Notes under the pieces: model-generated
Database searches by the model: none
Seen by the model: only the letters and a program-made list of their open reading frames with translations
Told to the model about the DNA's origin: nothing
Program-made: the position numbers and the translations under genes
Origin: Pseudomonadota bacterium
Lineage (GTDB): Bacteria > Pseudomonadota > Gammaproteobacteria > Steroidobacterales > Steroidobacteraceae
Direction of reading: 5' to 3'
Assembly (NCBI GenBank): GCA_021816775.1
Contig: JAKAXA010000004.1
Location: 62,001 to 126,000 of the forward strand
Length of the DNA: 64,000 nt
Part shown: piece by piece, positions 24,690 through 32,340 of the stretch
How positions within the stretch are numbered: position 1 is the stretch's first letter
Layout: the number at the start of each line of letters is the position of its first letter

Positions 24690-27268
24690 AGGACGAGCTC
24701 CTCGGCCGGCTCGCGCAGGTTGTAACGTGAGCTCATCGAGTGGCCATAGGCGCCGGCGTTGGCGATGAGCAGCACATCGCCCTCGCGGGTCGGCGGCAGC
24801 AGCCGGTCATGGCCCAGCACGTCTGCGCTCTCGCAGATCGGACCGACGATGTTGACCAGTTCGCCCGCGGGCTCATCGAGCCGGGAAAGATTGACGATCT
24901 CATGGTATGACCCATAGAGCGCCGGGCGCAGCAGGGAGTTCATGCCGGTGGCGATGCCCACGTAGCGCACGCTGCCCTTGCTCTTCAGCTGGGTGACGCG
25001 CGCCAGCAGCGCGCCGGCCGGCGCGGCCAGATAGCGGCCCGGCTCCATCCAGATCTCCAGGCCCGCGTGCTCGGCGCGCACCGCCGCGAGCAGCGTATCG
25101 AGCTTATCTAGGTCGAGCTGACGCTGGTCGGTGCGCTCCGGGACCCCCAGGCCGCCGCCGATGTCGATGACCCGAACCGACTCGAGGCGCTGCGCGAGGT
25201 CCGCGAGCTGCCGGGCGGTATGCTCCCAGGTGGCGACCTCGAAAATGCCGCTGCCGACATGAGAGTGCAGCCCGACGAGGCGCGCCCCGTGACGCTTCGC
25301 CTCGCGCGCCAGCCGGTCGAGGTCGGCGATCGGCACGCCGAACTTGGCGTGCGCCCCGGCGGTGCGCACATGGTGGTGATGGCCCGCGCCGACGCCGGTA
25401 TCGATGCGCACGAAGATCTCCCGGCCGCGCCACAGCTCGCCCCACTCGGTGAGCGCATGCAAGCTGTCCACGGTGACCTGCACGCCGCGCCCGAGCGCCC
25501 AGCGGTACTCATCGCGCGAGGCGAAGTTCGGCGTATACAGCACCCGGGCTGGATCGAGCGTGGGAAACACATCGAGCACCCGCTCGAGCTCCCCGCGCGA
25601 GACGCACTCGAACTCCACCCCCTCGGCGGCGACGGCGCGCAGCACCTCGGGGTGCGGATTGGCCTTGATCGCGAAGTGAACGCGCGAGAGCGAGTGCAGT
25701 GAGCGCAATGCCCGCGCCGCGGCGCGTACGCTCTCCAGGTGATAAATGTAAGCGGCCTCACGCGAGCCGAGGGCCTGAAGCAGCCGCTCGCGCTGCGCGC
25801 GCCACCACAGCTCGCCCGTGGCCGCCGGCGCCGCAGCCTGGCCGAACAGCTGCTCCCACATCGGACCCAGCACACGATCGCCCGACACCGGGCGGATCAG
25901 CAGCTCGTGCAGCTGATCGACGAGCCGGTCGCCCTGGTTCTCATCGACCACGAAGGTGAAGTTCAGGTCGTTGGCCGCCTGCGAGACGAGGTAGATCTTC
26001 TGCTCGGCAAAGAACTCGAATGCCCCGCCCAGCTGGTGCAGGATGGCGCGGATGTTGCGCCCGACCAGGCTCACGGATGCGCACGGTCCGATCACCTGCA
26101 CGCGGCACAGGCGCGACAGGTCGCCCACCAGCGCGCCGAGCAGCGCACTGTCGAGGGTGTTGGCGGCCGGATCGAGCGACACGGTGACGTTGGTCTCGGA
26201 CGTGGACACCAGGTCCACCGACATGCCGTGCGCCTTGAAGACGTGGAAGGCGTCGGCGAGAAATCCCACCTGGTGCCACATGCCCGGGCTCTCGAGCGAC
26301 ACCAGCGTGATGCCCTTCTTGGTGCAGACGGCTTTGACCTGCGCCGTGCCGTCGCCCTCGGCCGAGAGCACAGTGCCCTCGAGGTGCGGCGCCTGCGTGG
26401 CGTAGATGTGCAGCGGGATCCCGTACTGGCGCACCGGCAGGATGCAGCGCGGATGCAGCACTTTCGCGCCGCTCGTGGCGATCTCCTGCGCCTCGTCGTA
26501 ATGCAGCGCGCGCAGCAGCCGCGCCGTGGGAACGGCGCGCGGGTTGGCGCTGAACATCCCCGGCACGTCGGTCCAGATCTCCAGCCGCCGCGCGCGCAGC
26601 TTGGCGGCCAGATAGGACCCGGAGGTATCCGAGCCGCCCCGCCCGAGCAGCACGGTGTTACCTTCGCTGTCGCTGGCGATGAACCCCTGCGTGACGACCA
26701 CGGGGGCCATCGCCCGCAGCCGCTGCTCGAGGAGCGGATCTGGCGCGAACTTGCACACCGCCGAGAGCACGCTCGCCTTGGCCGACGCGTTGGCCCGCTC
26801 CTCGGCGGCGAGCATGGTGCGCGCATCGGCCCATTCGGCCTCGATCCCCTGGGCGGCGAGGAAGCGCGCCCCGAGATCGGTCGCCATCAGCTCGCCTGCG
26901 GCCATGACGCGCGCACGCGTGTGGTCGCTCACCTCGCCGATGAGCGCGACCCCGGCGGCGATCTGGCGCAGCTCGAGGAGGTGGCGCTCGCACGCTTGCC
27001 CGAGATCGATGCCCAGATCCGCCGCGAGCCGGCGGTGGCGCGCCTCGATCTCGGCGAGGTCCGCCTCCTGTGCCGGCCCGCGCGCGACCTCGAGCAGACG
27101 CTCCAGCCGGTCCGTGATGCCGCTGAGCGCCGAGTGGACGATCAGCACCCGCGCACCCTCGGCGCGGCGCGCCGCGGTGACCTCGGCGATGTTGCGCCAG
27201 TTGGCGGCGGAGGAGACGCTGGTCCCCCCGAACTTCAGGACGATCCACTCGGAAGCGCTGCGGGTCAC
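24686..27268 (-). CDS. lysAC: bifunctional aspartate kinase / diaminopimelate decarboxylase
   Basis: An 860-residue fusion of the first and last enzymes of lysine synthesis. Residues 1 to about 460 are aspartate kinase (KFGGTSV at 12-18; GRGGSDTSGSYLAAKL; two ACT regions, including SPGMWHQVGFLADAFHVFKA). Residues about 470-860 are a fold-III PLP decarboxylase (FAIKANPHPEVLR with the PLP lysine, LHSHVGSGI, VIDIGGGLGVP, EPGRYLAAPAG, CESADVLGHDR). It makes aspartyl phosphate and converts meso-diaminopimelate to lysine. GTG start with AGGA 6 bases upstream. The fusion is known in Xanthomonas, Xylella and relatives. The end overlaps mrcB, tying diaminopimelate and lysine metabolism to wall synthesis. 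Confidence 0.96.
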   Translation of the reverse strand: MTRSASEWIVLKFGGTSVSSAANWRNIAEVTAARRAEGARVLIVHSALSGITDRLERLLEVARGPAQEADLAEIEARHRRLAADLGIDLGQACERHLLELRQIAAGVALIGEVSDHTRARVMAAGELMATDLGARFLAAQGIEAEWADARTMLAAEERANASAKASVLSAVCKFAPDPLLEQRLRAMAPVVVTQGFIASDSEGNTVLLGRGGSDTSGSYLAAKLRARRLEIWTDVPGMFSANPRAVPTARLLRALHYDEAQEIATSGAKVLHPRCILPVRQYGIPLHIYATQAPHLEGTVLSAEGDGTAQVKAVCTKKGITLVSLESPGMWHQVGFLADAFHVFKAHGMSVDLVSTSETNVTVSLDPAANTLDSALLGALVGDLSRLCRVQVIGPCASVSLVGRNIRAILHQLGGAFEFFAEQKIYLVSQAANDLNFTFVVDENQGDRLVDQLHELLIRPVSGDRVLGPMWEQLFGQAAAPAATGELWWRAQRERLLQALGSREAAYIYHLESVRAAARALRSLHSLSRVHFAIKANPHPEVLRAVAAEGVEFECVSRGELERVLDVFPTLDPARVLYTPNFASRDEYRWALGRGVQVTVDSLHALTEWGELWRGREIFVRIDTGVGAGHHHHVRTAGAHAKFGVPIADLDRLAREAKRHGARLVGLHSHVGSGIFEVATWEHTARQLADLAQRLESVRVIDIGGGLGVPERTDQRQLDLDKLDTLLAAVRAEHAGLEIWMEPGRYLAAPAGALLARVTQLKSKGSVRYVGIATGMNSLLRPALYGSYHEIVNLSRLDEPAGELVNIVGPICESADVLGHDRLLPPTREGDVLLIANAGAYGHSMSSRYNLREPAEELVL

Positions 27269-27394
27269 GATGGTTCCTGGGCGAGCGGCGGAGGTGGCCG
27301 CTGCGTACTCTCGGGCCGAGCAGCCCCCCGGGCGCTGCCGTGTACCGGCCGCCCTGCTCGGGTCGAACGAATCCGCTCTATGGACGCGCGGGCG

Positions 27395-27613
27395 CTAGAG
27401 CTCTTCGTCGAAATCGCGAAGATCCTTCTCGAGCTTCCTGTCCGCCAGGACTTCCTCGAGCCGGCTCCACGCGGACTTGCCGCGTTTGCCAGGGTGTGGG
27501 GGCCGGCGCTTGTCTACCCGATCGAGCATCCGATCGTAATCGGTGCTGTCTTCGGCGCTCCCGCTCAGGAATTCCTCGTCGAGATCGAAGCTCTCGTTGT
27601 CTCGTTCCGACAT
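27395..27613 (-). CDS. small acidic protein resembling the PA3496 family
   Basis: A 72-residue, highly charged protein: acidic N-terminal half (DNESFDLDEEFLSGSAEDST), a basic middle (DKRRPPHPGKRGKSAW) and a C-terminal helix SRLEEVLADRKLEKDLRDFD. The C-terminal pattern matches the short 'PA3496 family putative envelope integrity protein' group in gammaproteobacteria, but the assignment is from memory of that motif. It lies upstream of lysAC on the same strand, separated by 126 bases. Confidence 0.6.
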   Translation of the reverse strand: MSERDNESFDLDEEFLSGSAEDSTDYDRMLDRVDKRRPPHPGKRGKSAWSRLEEVLADRKLEKDLRDFDEEL

Positions 27614-27718
27614 CTAGCGGTGAAAATCCTTAGTTAAATCAATTCGGTAGCAATTTCGGCACGGAGCAAGACAGCGAACTATAATGAAATCCTTCGCCGG
27701 AGCAAGAGGCCACAGGGG

Positions 27719-28543
27719 TTACTGGGTGCGATCCCGCACGGTGACCGGGGCGCCACGCCCGAGGCCGAGTCCTTCGGCTGCGCTGTGCTCCGCGCGCGCG
27801 ATCTCGAGGACCCCGAACGAGTTGATCAGCGCCAGGTACTGCCCCGGCTCGGTGTCGCCATACGTGCGCCGCAGCGCAAAGGCATGCGGCCCGGCATGCA
27901 CCAGGGGCAGCCGGAACCGCTCGATCAGCACCGCATCGATATTGGTGATGAGGTTGCCGAAGTGATCGATGGTGATCACTACCCCGCTCACGCTTGCGCT
28001 CTCGACGGCCGGCTCATCCACCCAGGCCGGCGCCAGCGAATCCGGTGCGGCCGGCTCACCGAGCTCGTGCATGCGGCAGTGCCCGGCGGCAAGCTCCGCG
28101 GCCACGGGGGCGAAGATGTCCCGCCCATGAAAGGTCGCGCTCACGCGGGCGATGCCGAGCCGGGCGAGCCCCTGGGGGCGCAGCCGCACCGCTTCGGCGT
28201 CACGGTGCCGGGCGAGGAGCGGCGCGAGCAGCCCGTTGTCCGGGGCGAGAAACAGGTGGCCGGCGGCGCTCACCGCCACGATGTCCCGCGCGGTGCCGAC
28301 TCCCGGGTCGACCACGGCAACGTGCACGGTCCCGGCCGGAAAGTACGGGAAGGCGCGCGTCAGCCAGAATCCGGCCTCGGCCGGCCAGTGCACCAGGATC
28401 TCGTGGGTGAGGTCGATGAGGCGCGCCCCGGGGAAGCGCCCGAGGATCCGCCCCTTCATCACCCCGACGAAGGGGCCCTGATGGCCGAAATCCGTGGTGA
28501 TGGTAATGACCCCGCTCGGGGCGACACTTGCGCCCGGGCTCAT
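27719..28543 (-). CDS. S-adenosyl-L-methionine hydrolase (adenosine-forming), DUF62 family
   Basis: A 274-residue enzyme of the SAM hydroxide adenosyltransferase group, which cleaves S-adenosylmethionine to adenosine and methionine. Family features are TTDFGHQGPFVGVMKG at the N terminus, LTHEI, TVHVAVVDPGVGTARDI, APDNGLLAPLL, FHGRDIFAPVAAEL, and IDHFGNLITNI in the C-terminal domain. The ATG at 28543 overlaps the stop of the DksA/TraR gene (ATGA), so the two are co-translated. Confidence 0.9.
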   Translation of the reverse strand: MSPGASVAPSGVITITTDFGHQGPFVGVMKGRILGRFPGARLIDLTHEILVHWPAEAGFWLTRAFPYFPAGTVHVAVVDPGVGTARDIVAVSAAGHLFLAPDNGLLAPLLARHRDAEAVRLRPQGLARLGIARVSATFHGRDIFAPVAAELAAGHCRMHELGEPAAPDSLAPAWVDEPAVESASVSGVVITIDHFGNLITNIDAVLIERFRLPLVHAGPHAFALRRTYGDTEPGQYLALINSFGVLEIARAEHSAAEGLGLGRGAPVTVRDRTQ

Positions 28544-28893
28544 CGCCGATGCGCCGGGCCGCTGCGCTCGCCGTCGGCGCAGCTGCGGCAGCGGTCCGTG
28601 TAGGGCACCGCCGCGAGCCGCCCTTCCTCGATCGGCTCGCCGCACACCGCGCAGCTGGTGTAGTGGCCCGCATCGAGCCGGCGCAGCGCCGCCTGGATCT
28701 GGCGCAGCTCCTCGCGCGCCGACTCGCTGATCGCATCGAGCACTTCGTCGCTCTCGCGTTGAGTGACCTGCTCGGCGAAATCCGCGCTCAGCGGATCAGA
28801 CTCGTGGCGCAGGTCCGCCTTCGCACCGCTCTCACGCCTGTGCAGCTCCTCGCGCCGCCGCAGCAGCCGCGCTCGTACCGCTTCTGTGTCCAC
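28540..28893 (-). CDS. TraR/DksA-type zinc-finger protein
   Basis: A 117-residue protein with an N-terminal coiled-coil (RARLLRRREELHRRE...SDEVLDAISESAREELRQIQ) and a C-terminal four-cysteine zinc finger, CAVC and CRSC, preceded by RLDAGHYTS. DksA/TraR proteins enter the RNA polymerase secondary channel and modulate ppGpp responses. At 117 residues it is shorter than DksA (about 150) and lacks the DxxDxA-type coiled-coil tip, so it is probably a divergent family member. GTG start with GGGAGG 5 bases upstream. Confidence 0.87.
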   Translation of the reverse strand: MDTEAVRARLLRRREELHRRESGAKADLRHESDPLSADFAEQVTQRESDEVLDAISESAREELRQIQAALRRLDAGHYTSCAVCGEPIEEGRLAAVPYTDRCRSCADGERSGPAHRR

Positions 28894-29100
28894 AGGGGCC
28901 TCCCGGGCACGCTCGCCGCGAGGGCCATCGTGCCCGCAATTGACCGCCGCACGGGGGCGCCTGCGGAAAATACCTAGCGCGCCGGGCGGCCTGACGGCAA
29001 CATACTCTCGCAGGTGAGCAACCCGTGTCCATCAATGTCCATGTCATACCAGCACGCCGCGGGCCGCGAGCGGCCCCACCCAGCCAACGGTGAACGCCCG

Positions 29101-29724
29101 ATGGAAACCGTCCGCGAACCGCAAATCACCGTGTTCGTCGTCGATGACGACGAGGCAGTGCGCGCCTCCCTGCGGCTGCTGCTGAAGTCGGTCGGCCTGC
29201 CGGCGACAGTCTACTGCAGCGCGCAGGAGTTTCTCGCCGAATACGACGCGCGTCAGCCCGGCTGCGTGGTGCTCGATGTTCGCATGCCCGGCATGAGCGG
29301 CCTCGAGCTGCAGCAGCTGCTCAACCTGCGCGGGGCGACCATCCCGGTGATTTTCATTACCGGCCACGGCGACATTCCGATGGCGGTCGAGGCGATGCAG
29401 CACGGCGCCTTCGACTTTCTGCAGAAGCCCTTCCGCGACCAGGATCTGCTCGATCGCGTGCAGCGCGCCCTGGAGAAGGACCAGCGCACGCGGCTCGAGC
29501 TGAAGGAGCAGGACCGCATCCGCGAGCGGCTCGGCTCGCTCACCCCGCGCGAGCGCGAAGTGCTCAATCTCATCACCCGCGGCAAGCCGAACAAGGTGGT
29601 CGCGGCGGACCTCGGCGTCAGTCAGCGCACGGTGGAGATCCACCGCGCGCGGGTGATGGAGAAGATGGGCGCCTCGTCCTTTGCGCAGCTCGTGCGGATG
29701 GTCCTCGACAGCGAGGCTTCTTAG
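29101..29724 (+). CDS. FixJ-family response regulator (orphan)
   Basis: A 207-residue regulator. The receiver domain (about 10-125) has the acidic pair (VFVVDDDEAV), phosphoacceptor Asp in VVLDVRMPGMSG, Thr in FITGHGD and Lys in LQKPF; a LuxR/FixJ helix-turn-helix follows (SLTPREREVLNLITRGKPNK, VSQRTVEIHRARVMEKM). ATG 29101 has GGTGA upstream and removes an unlikely 29-residue extension. No sensor kinase is adjacent, so its partner is elsewhere. It is divergent from the DksA-like gene and 8 bases short of the convergent L,D-transpeptidase. Confidence 0.92.
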   Translation: METVREPQITVFVVDDDEAVRASLRLLLKSVGLPATVYCSAQEFLAEYDARQPGCVVLDVRMPGMSGLELQQLLNLRGATIPVIFITGHGDIPMAVEAMQHGAFDFLQKPFRDQDLLDRVQRALEKDQRTRLELKEQDRIRERLGSLTPREREVLNLITRGKPNKVVAADLGVSQRTVEIHRARVMEKMGASSFAQLVRMVLDSEAS

Positions 29725-29731
29725 GCCGCGC

Positions 29732-30724
29732 TCACACCCCGCTGTGCCGCCGAGGGGCCCGACCGGAGGGGGGGCCGGCCTCGACGCCGATCCGCTCCGG
29801 TATGCCGTTGGCCCGCTCGGCCATGCGGCGCACACGCCCCCAATCGACTGCCACGCTCGCGCTGCCGACCGCCTGATCGATGATCCGGGAAATCAGCGCA
29901 TAGTTGGGCTTGGCCGGCACGTCCTGGCTGTGCAGCGGGGGGTGGATCGAGAGATACAACCGCCCGTGCTCGAGCGTCGCGAGAATGGGGTCGTTGACGA
30001 TGGTGACGGGAGTGCCGACCGGCACGACCGGAAAGAGCGCGGCGATGTCCTCCGGGTAGAGGCGCACGCAGCCGTGCGTCACGGCCATCCCGATCGCCAT
30101 CGGGTTGTTGGTGCCGTGGATATAGATCTCCCCGCCGCTCATCGAGGTCTCGAGCGCCCACTCGCCCATGGGGTTGTCGGGCCCGGCGGGCCACACGCGC
30201 GGAATCGGATCGCCCGCCTTGGCGTGCGCCCGCAGGATCGAGGCCGTCGGGATCCACACCGGATGCGGCACCTTGCGCACGATGCGCGTCACCCCGACCG
30301 GCGTGTCCCAGCCCTTCTCCCCAGGGCTGACCGGATAGGTGATCACGACCGGCGCATCGTGCCGGCCACGGCGCGGGAAATAAAACAGGCGATGCGCGGC
30401 GAGGTTGACCACGATGCCCTCATGCGCCACCGGCGGGATGATGAAGCGCCCGGGGATGACCACCCGCGTCCCCTGCCCCGGCAGCCACAGATCCACGTGA
30501 GGATTGGCCGCCTGGATCTCCCAGTAGCCCACGCTGTAGCGGCGGGCGATGCCGAGCAGGGTATCCGACGCTTTGGAGTGAACAATGCGGTCGCGGCCGA
30601 TGAGCGAGCCGTCCGCCGGCAGCCGATACACCGCGGCGCGAGCACTCGTGCCGAGCATGAGCGCGAACGCCGCGAGCAGACTCGCTGCCAAGGTCCCCCG
30701 GCAGCGCAATGGAGTGAGAGGCAT
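29732..30724 (-). CDS. L,D-transpeptidase (ErfK/YbiS/YcfS/YnhG type) with LysM-like domain
   Basis: A 330-residue exported protein. It has a signal peptide (SLLAAFALMLGTSARAA), a LysM-like peptidoglycan-binding segment (SDTLLGIARRYSVGYWEIQA), then a YkuD catalytic domain (about 120-260) with IYIHGTNNP and the catalytic THGCVRL containing the nucleophilic Cys. It forms 3-3 cross-links or attaches proteins to diaminopimelate in the periplasm. The start is set at 30724 (MPLTPLRCRG). Divergent from mpg with only 65 bases between starts, so the promoters overlap. Confidence 0.93.
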   Translation of the reverse strand: MPLTPLRCRGTLAASLLAAFALMLGTSARAAVYRLPADGSLIGRDRIVHSKASDTLLGIARRYSVGYWEIQAANPHVDLWLPGQGTRVVIPGRFIIPPVAHEGIVVNLAAHRLFYFPRRGRHDAPVVITYPVSPGEKGWDTPVGVTRIVRKVPHPVWIPTASILRAHAKAGDPIPRVWPAGPDNPMGEWALETSMSGGEIYIHGTNNPMAIGMAVTHGCVRLYPEDIAALFPVVPVGTPVTIVNDPILATLEHGRLYLSIHPPLHSQDVPAKPNYALISRIIDQAVGSASVAVDWGRVRRMAERANGIPERIGVEAGPPSGRAPRRHSGV

Positions 30725-30789
30725 GGAGAGTGGATTCCGAGTGCATCCCGGCCCTGCGGCACGGCCCGGGCATTGTAACATGCGGCGCG

Positions 30790-31374
30790 ATGCCCTCATC
30801 CCGACTCGATCGTGGTTTCTACGTGCAGGACACCCTCACCGTGGCGCGCGCGCTGATCGGCATGCACCTCGTGCACCGCGTCGAGGGCACGCGCCGCATC
30901 GGACGCATCGTCGAGACCGAGGCGTACCAAGGACCCGAGGACCTGGCCGCGCACTCCGCGCGCGGGCGCACGCCGCGCACCGAAGTGATGTTCGGCCCGC
31001 CGGGGCACGCCTATGTCTATCTCATCTACGGGATGTGGCACTGTCTGAACGTCGTCACCGCCGCCGAAGGCGTCCCGCACGCGGTGCTGCTGCGGGCCCT
31101 CGAGCCGCTCGCCGGACTCTCCGCGCGCGCCTCGGGACCGGGACTGTTGTGTCGGGCGATGGGCATCGACCGGCGCTCGAACGGGGTGGACCTGTGCGGC
31201 AGGCAACTGTGGATCGAGCCTGCGCGCAGCGCACGCGGCGTGCGCATCGGGCGCAGCGCGCGGATCGGCGTCGATTATGCCGGCGAGTGGGCCCGCCGGC
31301 CGTGGCGCTTCTTCGACCGCGACTCGCCGTTCGTCTCGGGCCGGCGCGCCCTCAGCTCGCCTGCGCGACGCTGA
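30790..31374 (+). CDS. 3-methyladenine DNA glycosylase, AAG/Mpg family
   Basis: A 194-residue base-excision repair glycosylase of the alkyladenine (AAG) fold. Motifs include ALIGMHLVHRV, the catalytic RIVETEAYQGPEDLAAHS (Glu that activates water), VMFGPPGHAYVYLIYGMWHC and RASGPGLLCRAMGI. It removes alkylated purines such as 3-methyladenine. ATG 30790 gives the usual family length. Its last 23 bases overlap the convergent glycine-zipper gene. Confidence 0.93.
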   Translation: MPSSRLDRGFYVQDTLTVARALIGMHLVHRVEGTRRIGRIVETEAYQGPEDLAAHSARGRTPRTEVMFGPPGHAYVYLIYGMWHCLNVVTAAEGVPHAVLLRALEPLAGLSARASGPGLLCRAMGIDRRSNGVDLCGRQLWIEPARSARGVRIGRSARIGVDYAGEWARRPWRFFDRDSPFVSGRRALSSPARR

Positions 31375-31900
31375 GCACGAGGTGGCCATTGCGCACCGGG
31401 ATGCGCTGGCCCGGGTCGTGGTCCATGCGCACGGTGCCGGTCTTGCCGCCGAGGCGGTAGCGGACCCGATAGCCCTCGGAGCGCACGGTGCGATCGTAGA
31501 CAGTGGCGCAGCGGCGCACGGTGGTGGTGTAGGTGTCCCCGCGCTGCATGCGTGCCTCGATCCGGTTGCCGGCGTAGCCGCCCGCGGCCGCCCCGGCCAC
31601 CGTCGCCAGAGCGCGCCCGCTGCCGTCGCCGACCTGATGGCCGAGCAGCCCGCCGAGCAGCGCCCCGGCGATGCTGCCGATGACCTGGTGGGTATCGCGC
31701 GCCGGCCGGGTGCGCTCGACGGTCTCATCCCGGCACACCCGTCGCGGTTGGACTACGGTGCGCGTCAGCGGCACCACCTGCACGACCTTGGCATAGCGCG
31801 GGGCAGCATGCATCAGCTTGTGGCTGACCATCGCGCCGGCGCCGACGACCAGCGCGAGCGCGCCGCCCGTGGTCGCGCCGATCAGAAATGACTTGTTCAT
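31352..31900 (-). CDS. glycine-zipper 2TM domain outer-envelope protein
   Basis: A 182-residue protein. It has an N-terminal signal or anchor (FLIGATTGGALALVVGAGAM), a charged linker, then two glycine-zipper hairpin segments (IGSIAGALLGGLLGHQVGDG and ATVAGAAAGGYAGNRIEARM) typical of SlyB/PcpY/Rick17kDa-like envelope proteins, and a C-terminal domain with a cysteine and a VRYRLGGKTGTVRMDHDPG strand. The start at 31900 has GGGAG 9 bases upstream. Likely inserted in or attached to the outer envelope; function unknown. Confidence 0.85.
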   Translation of the reverse strand: MNKSFLIGATTGGALALVVGAGAMVSHKLMHAAPRYAKVVQVVPLTRTVVQPRRVCRDETVERTRPARDTHQVIGSIAGALLGGLLGHQVGDGSGRALATVAGAAAGGYAGNRIEARMQRGDTYTTTVRRCATVYDRTVRSEGYRVRYRLGGKTGTVRMDHDPGQRIPVRNGHLVLSVAQAS

Positions 31901-32049
31901 GGGCTCGAGCTCCCGTGACGGACGGTGCCGATTGTCGTCCCGCGAAACTGAACCCAACTTGAACATACATCCGGCGCATTCCCCCTCCTGGGCGCAGCTC
32001 GGAGCGGGTCGAGCGGGGGGCTCATTTTCATGCCCGCGCGGTGATGCCT

Positions 32050-32258
32050 TGGTTTTCGTCGCGCAACTGCGCCAGATGTTCGGCGACGCCAATGCGGGCT
32101 CTGCGGGCGCCGGCGGTCTTGAGACTGTTGATGAGGGTGGAGAGGTTCAAGGCCGGGTGGATCGCAATCGGTCAATGCACGTGATCGGGCTCGCCGCCGA
32201 ACTCAATCCACTCGCAGCGACACGCGGCGAGGATTTTCCGGAAGGCTTTGCCCTGGCC
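32050..32258 (-). pseudogene. remnant of an IS200/IS605-type transposase (TnpA, Y1 HUH)
   Basis: In the otherwise gene-free 31901-32340 interval, the minus strand reads GKAFRKILAACRCEWIEFGG, then EPDHVH followed by a TGA stop (32172-32174), then IAIHPALNLSTLINSLKTAG and ARRARIGVAEHLAQL. This is the middle of a single-strand transposase, including the HUH catalytic motif DHVH. The residue normally after the motif is replaced by a stop, the N-terminal third has no start, and the C-terminal region with the catalytic tyrosine is missing. No terminal hairpins were recognised. An inactive insertion-sequence fossil. Confidence 0.65.
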
Positions 32259-32340
32259 GCAAGCAGTGCGGGATGAGGGTTTTACGGCCGTAATGGGTAA
32301 CCGCTGCGGCGCGCAGCGCTGAGCGGCGGGAGAGTTCATC

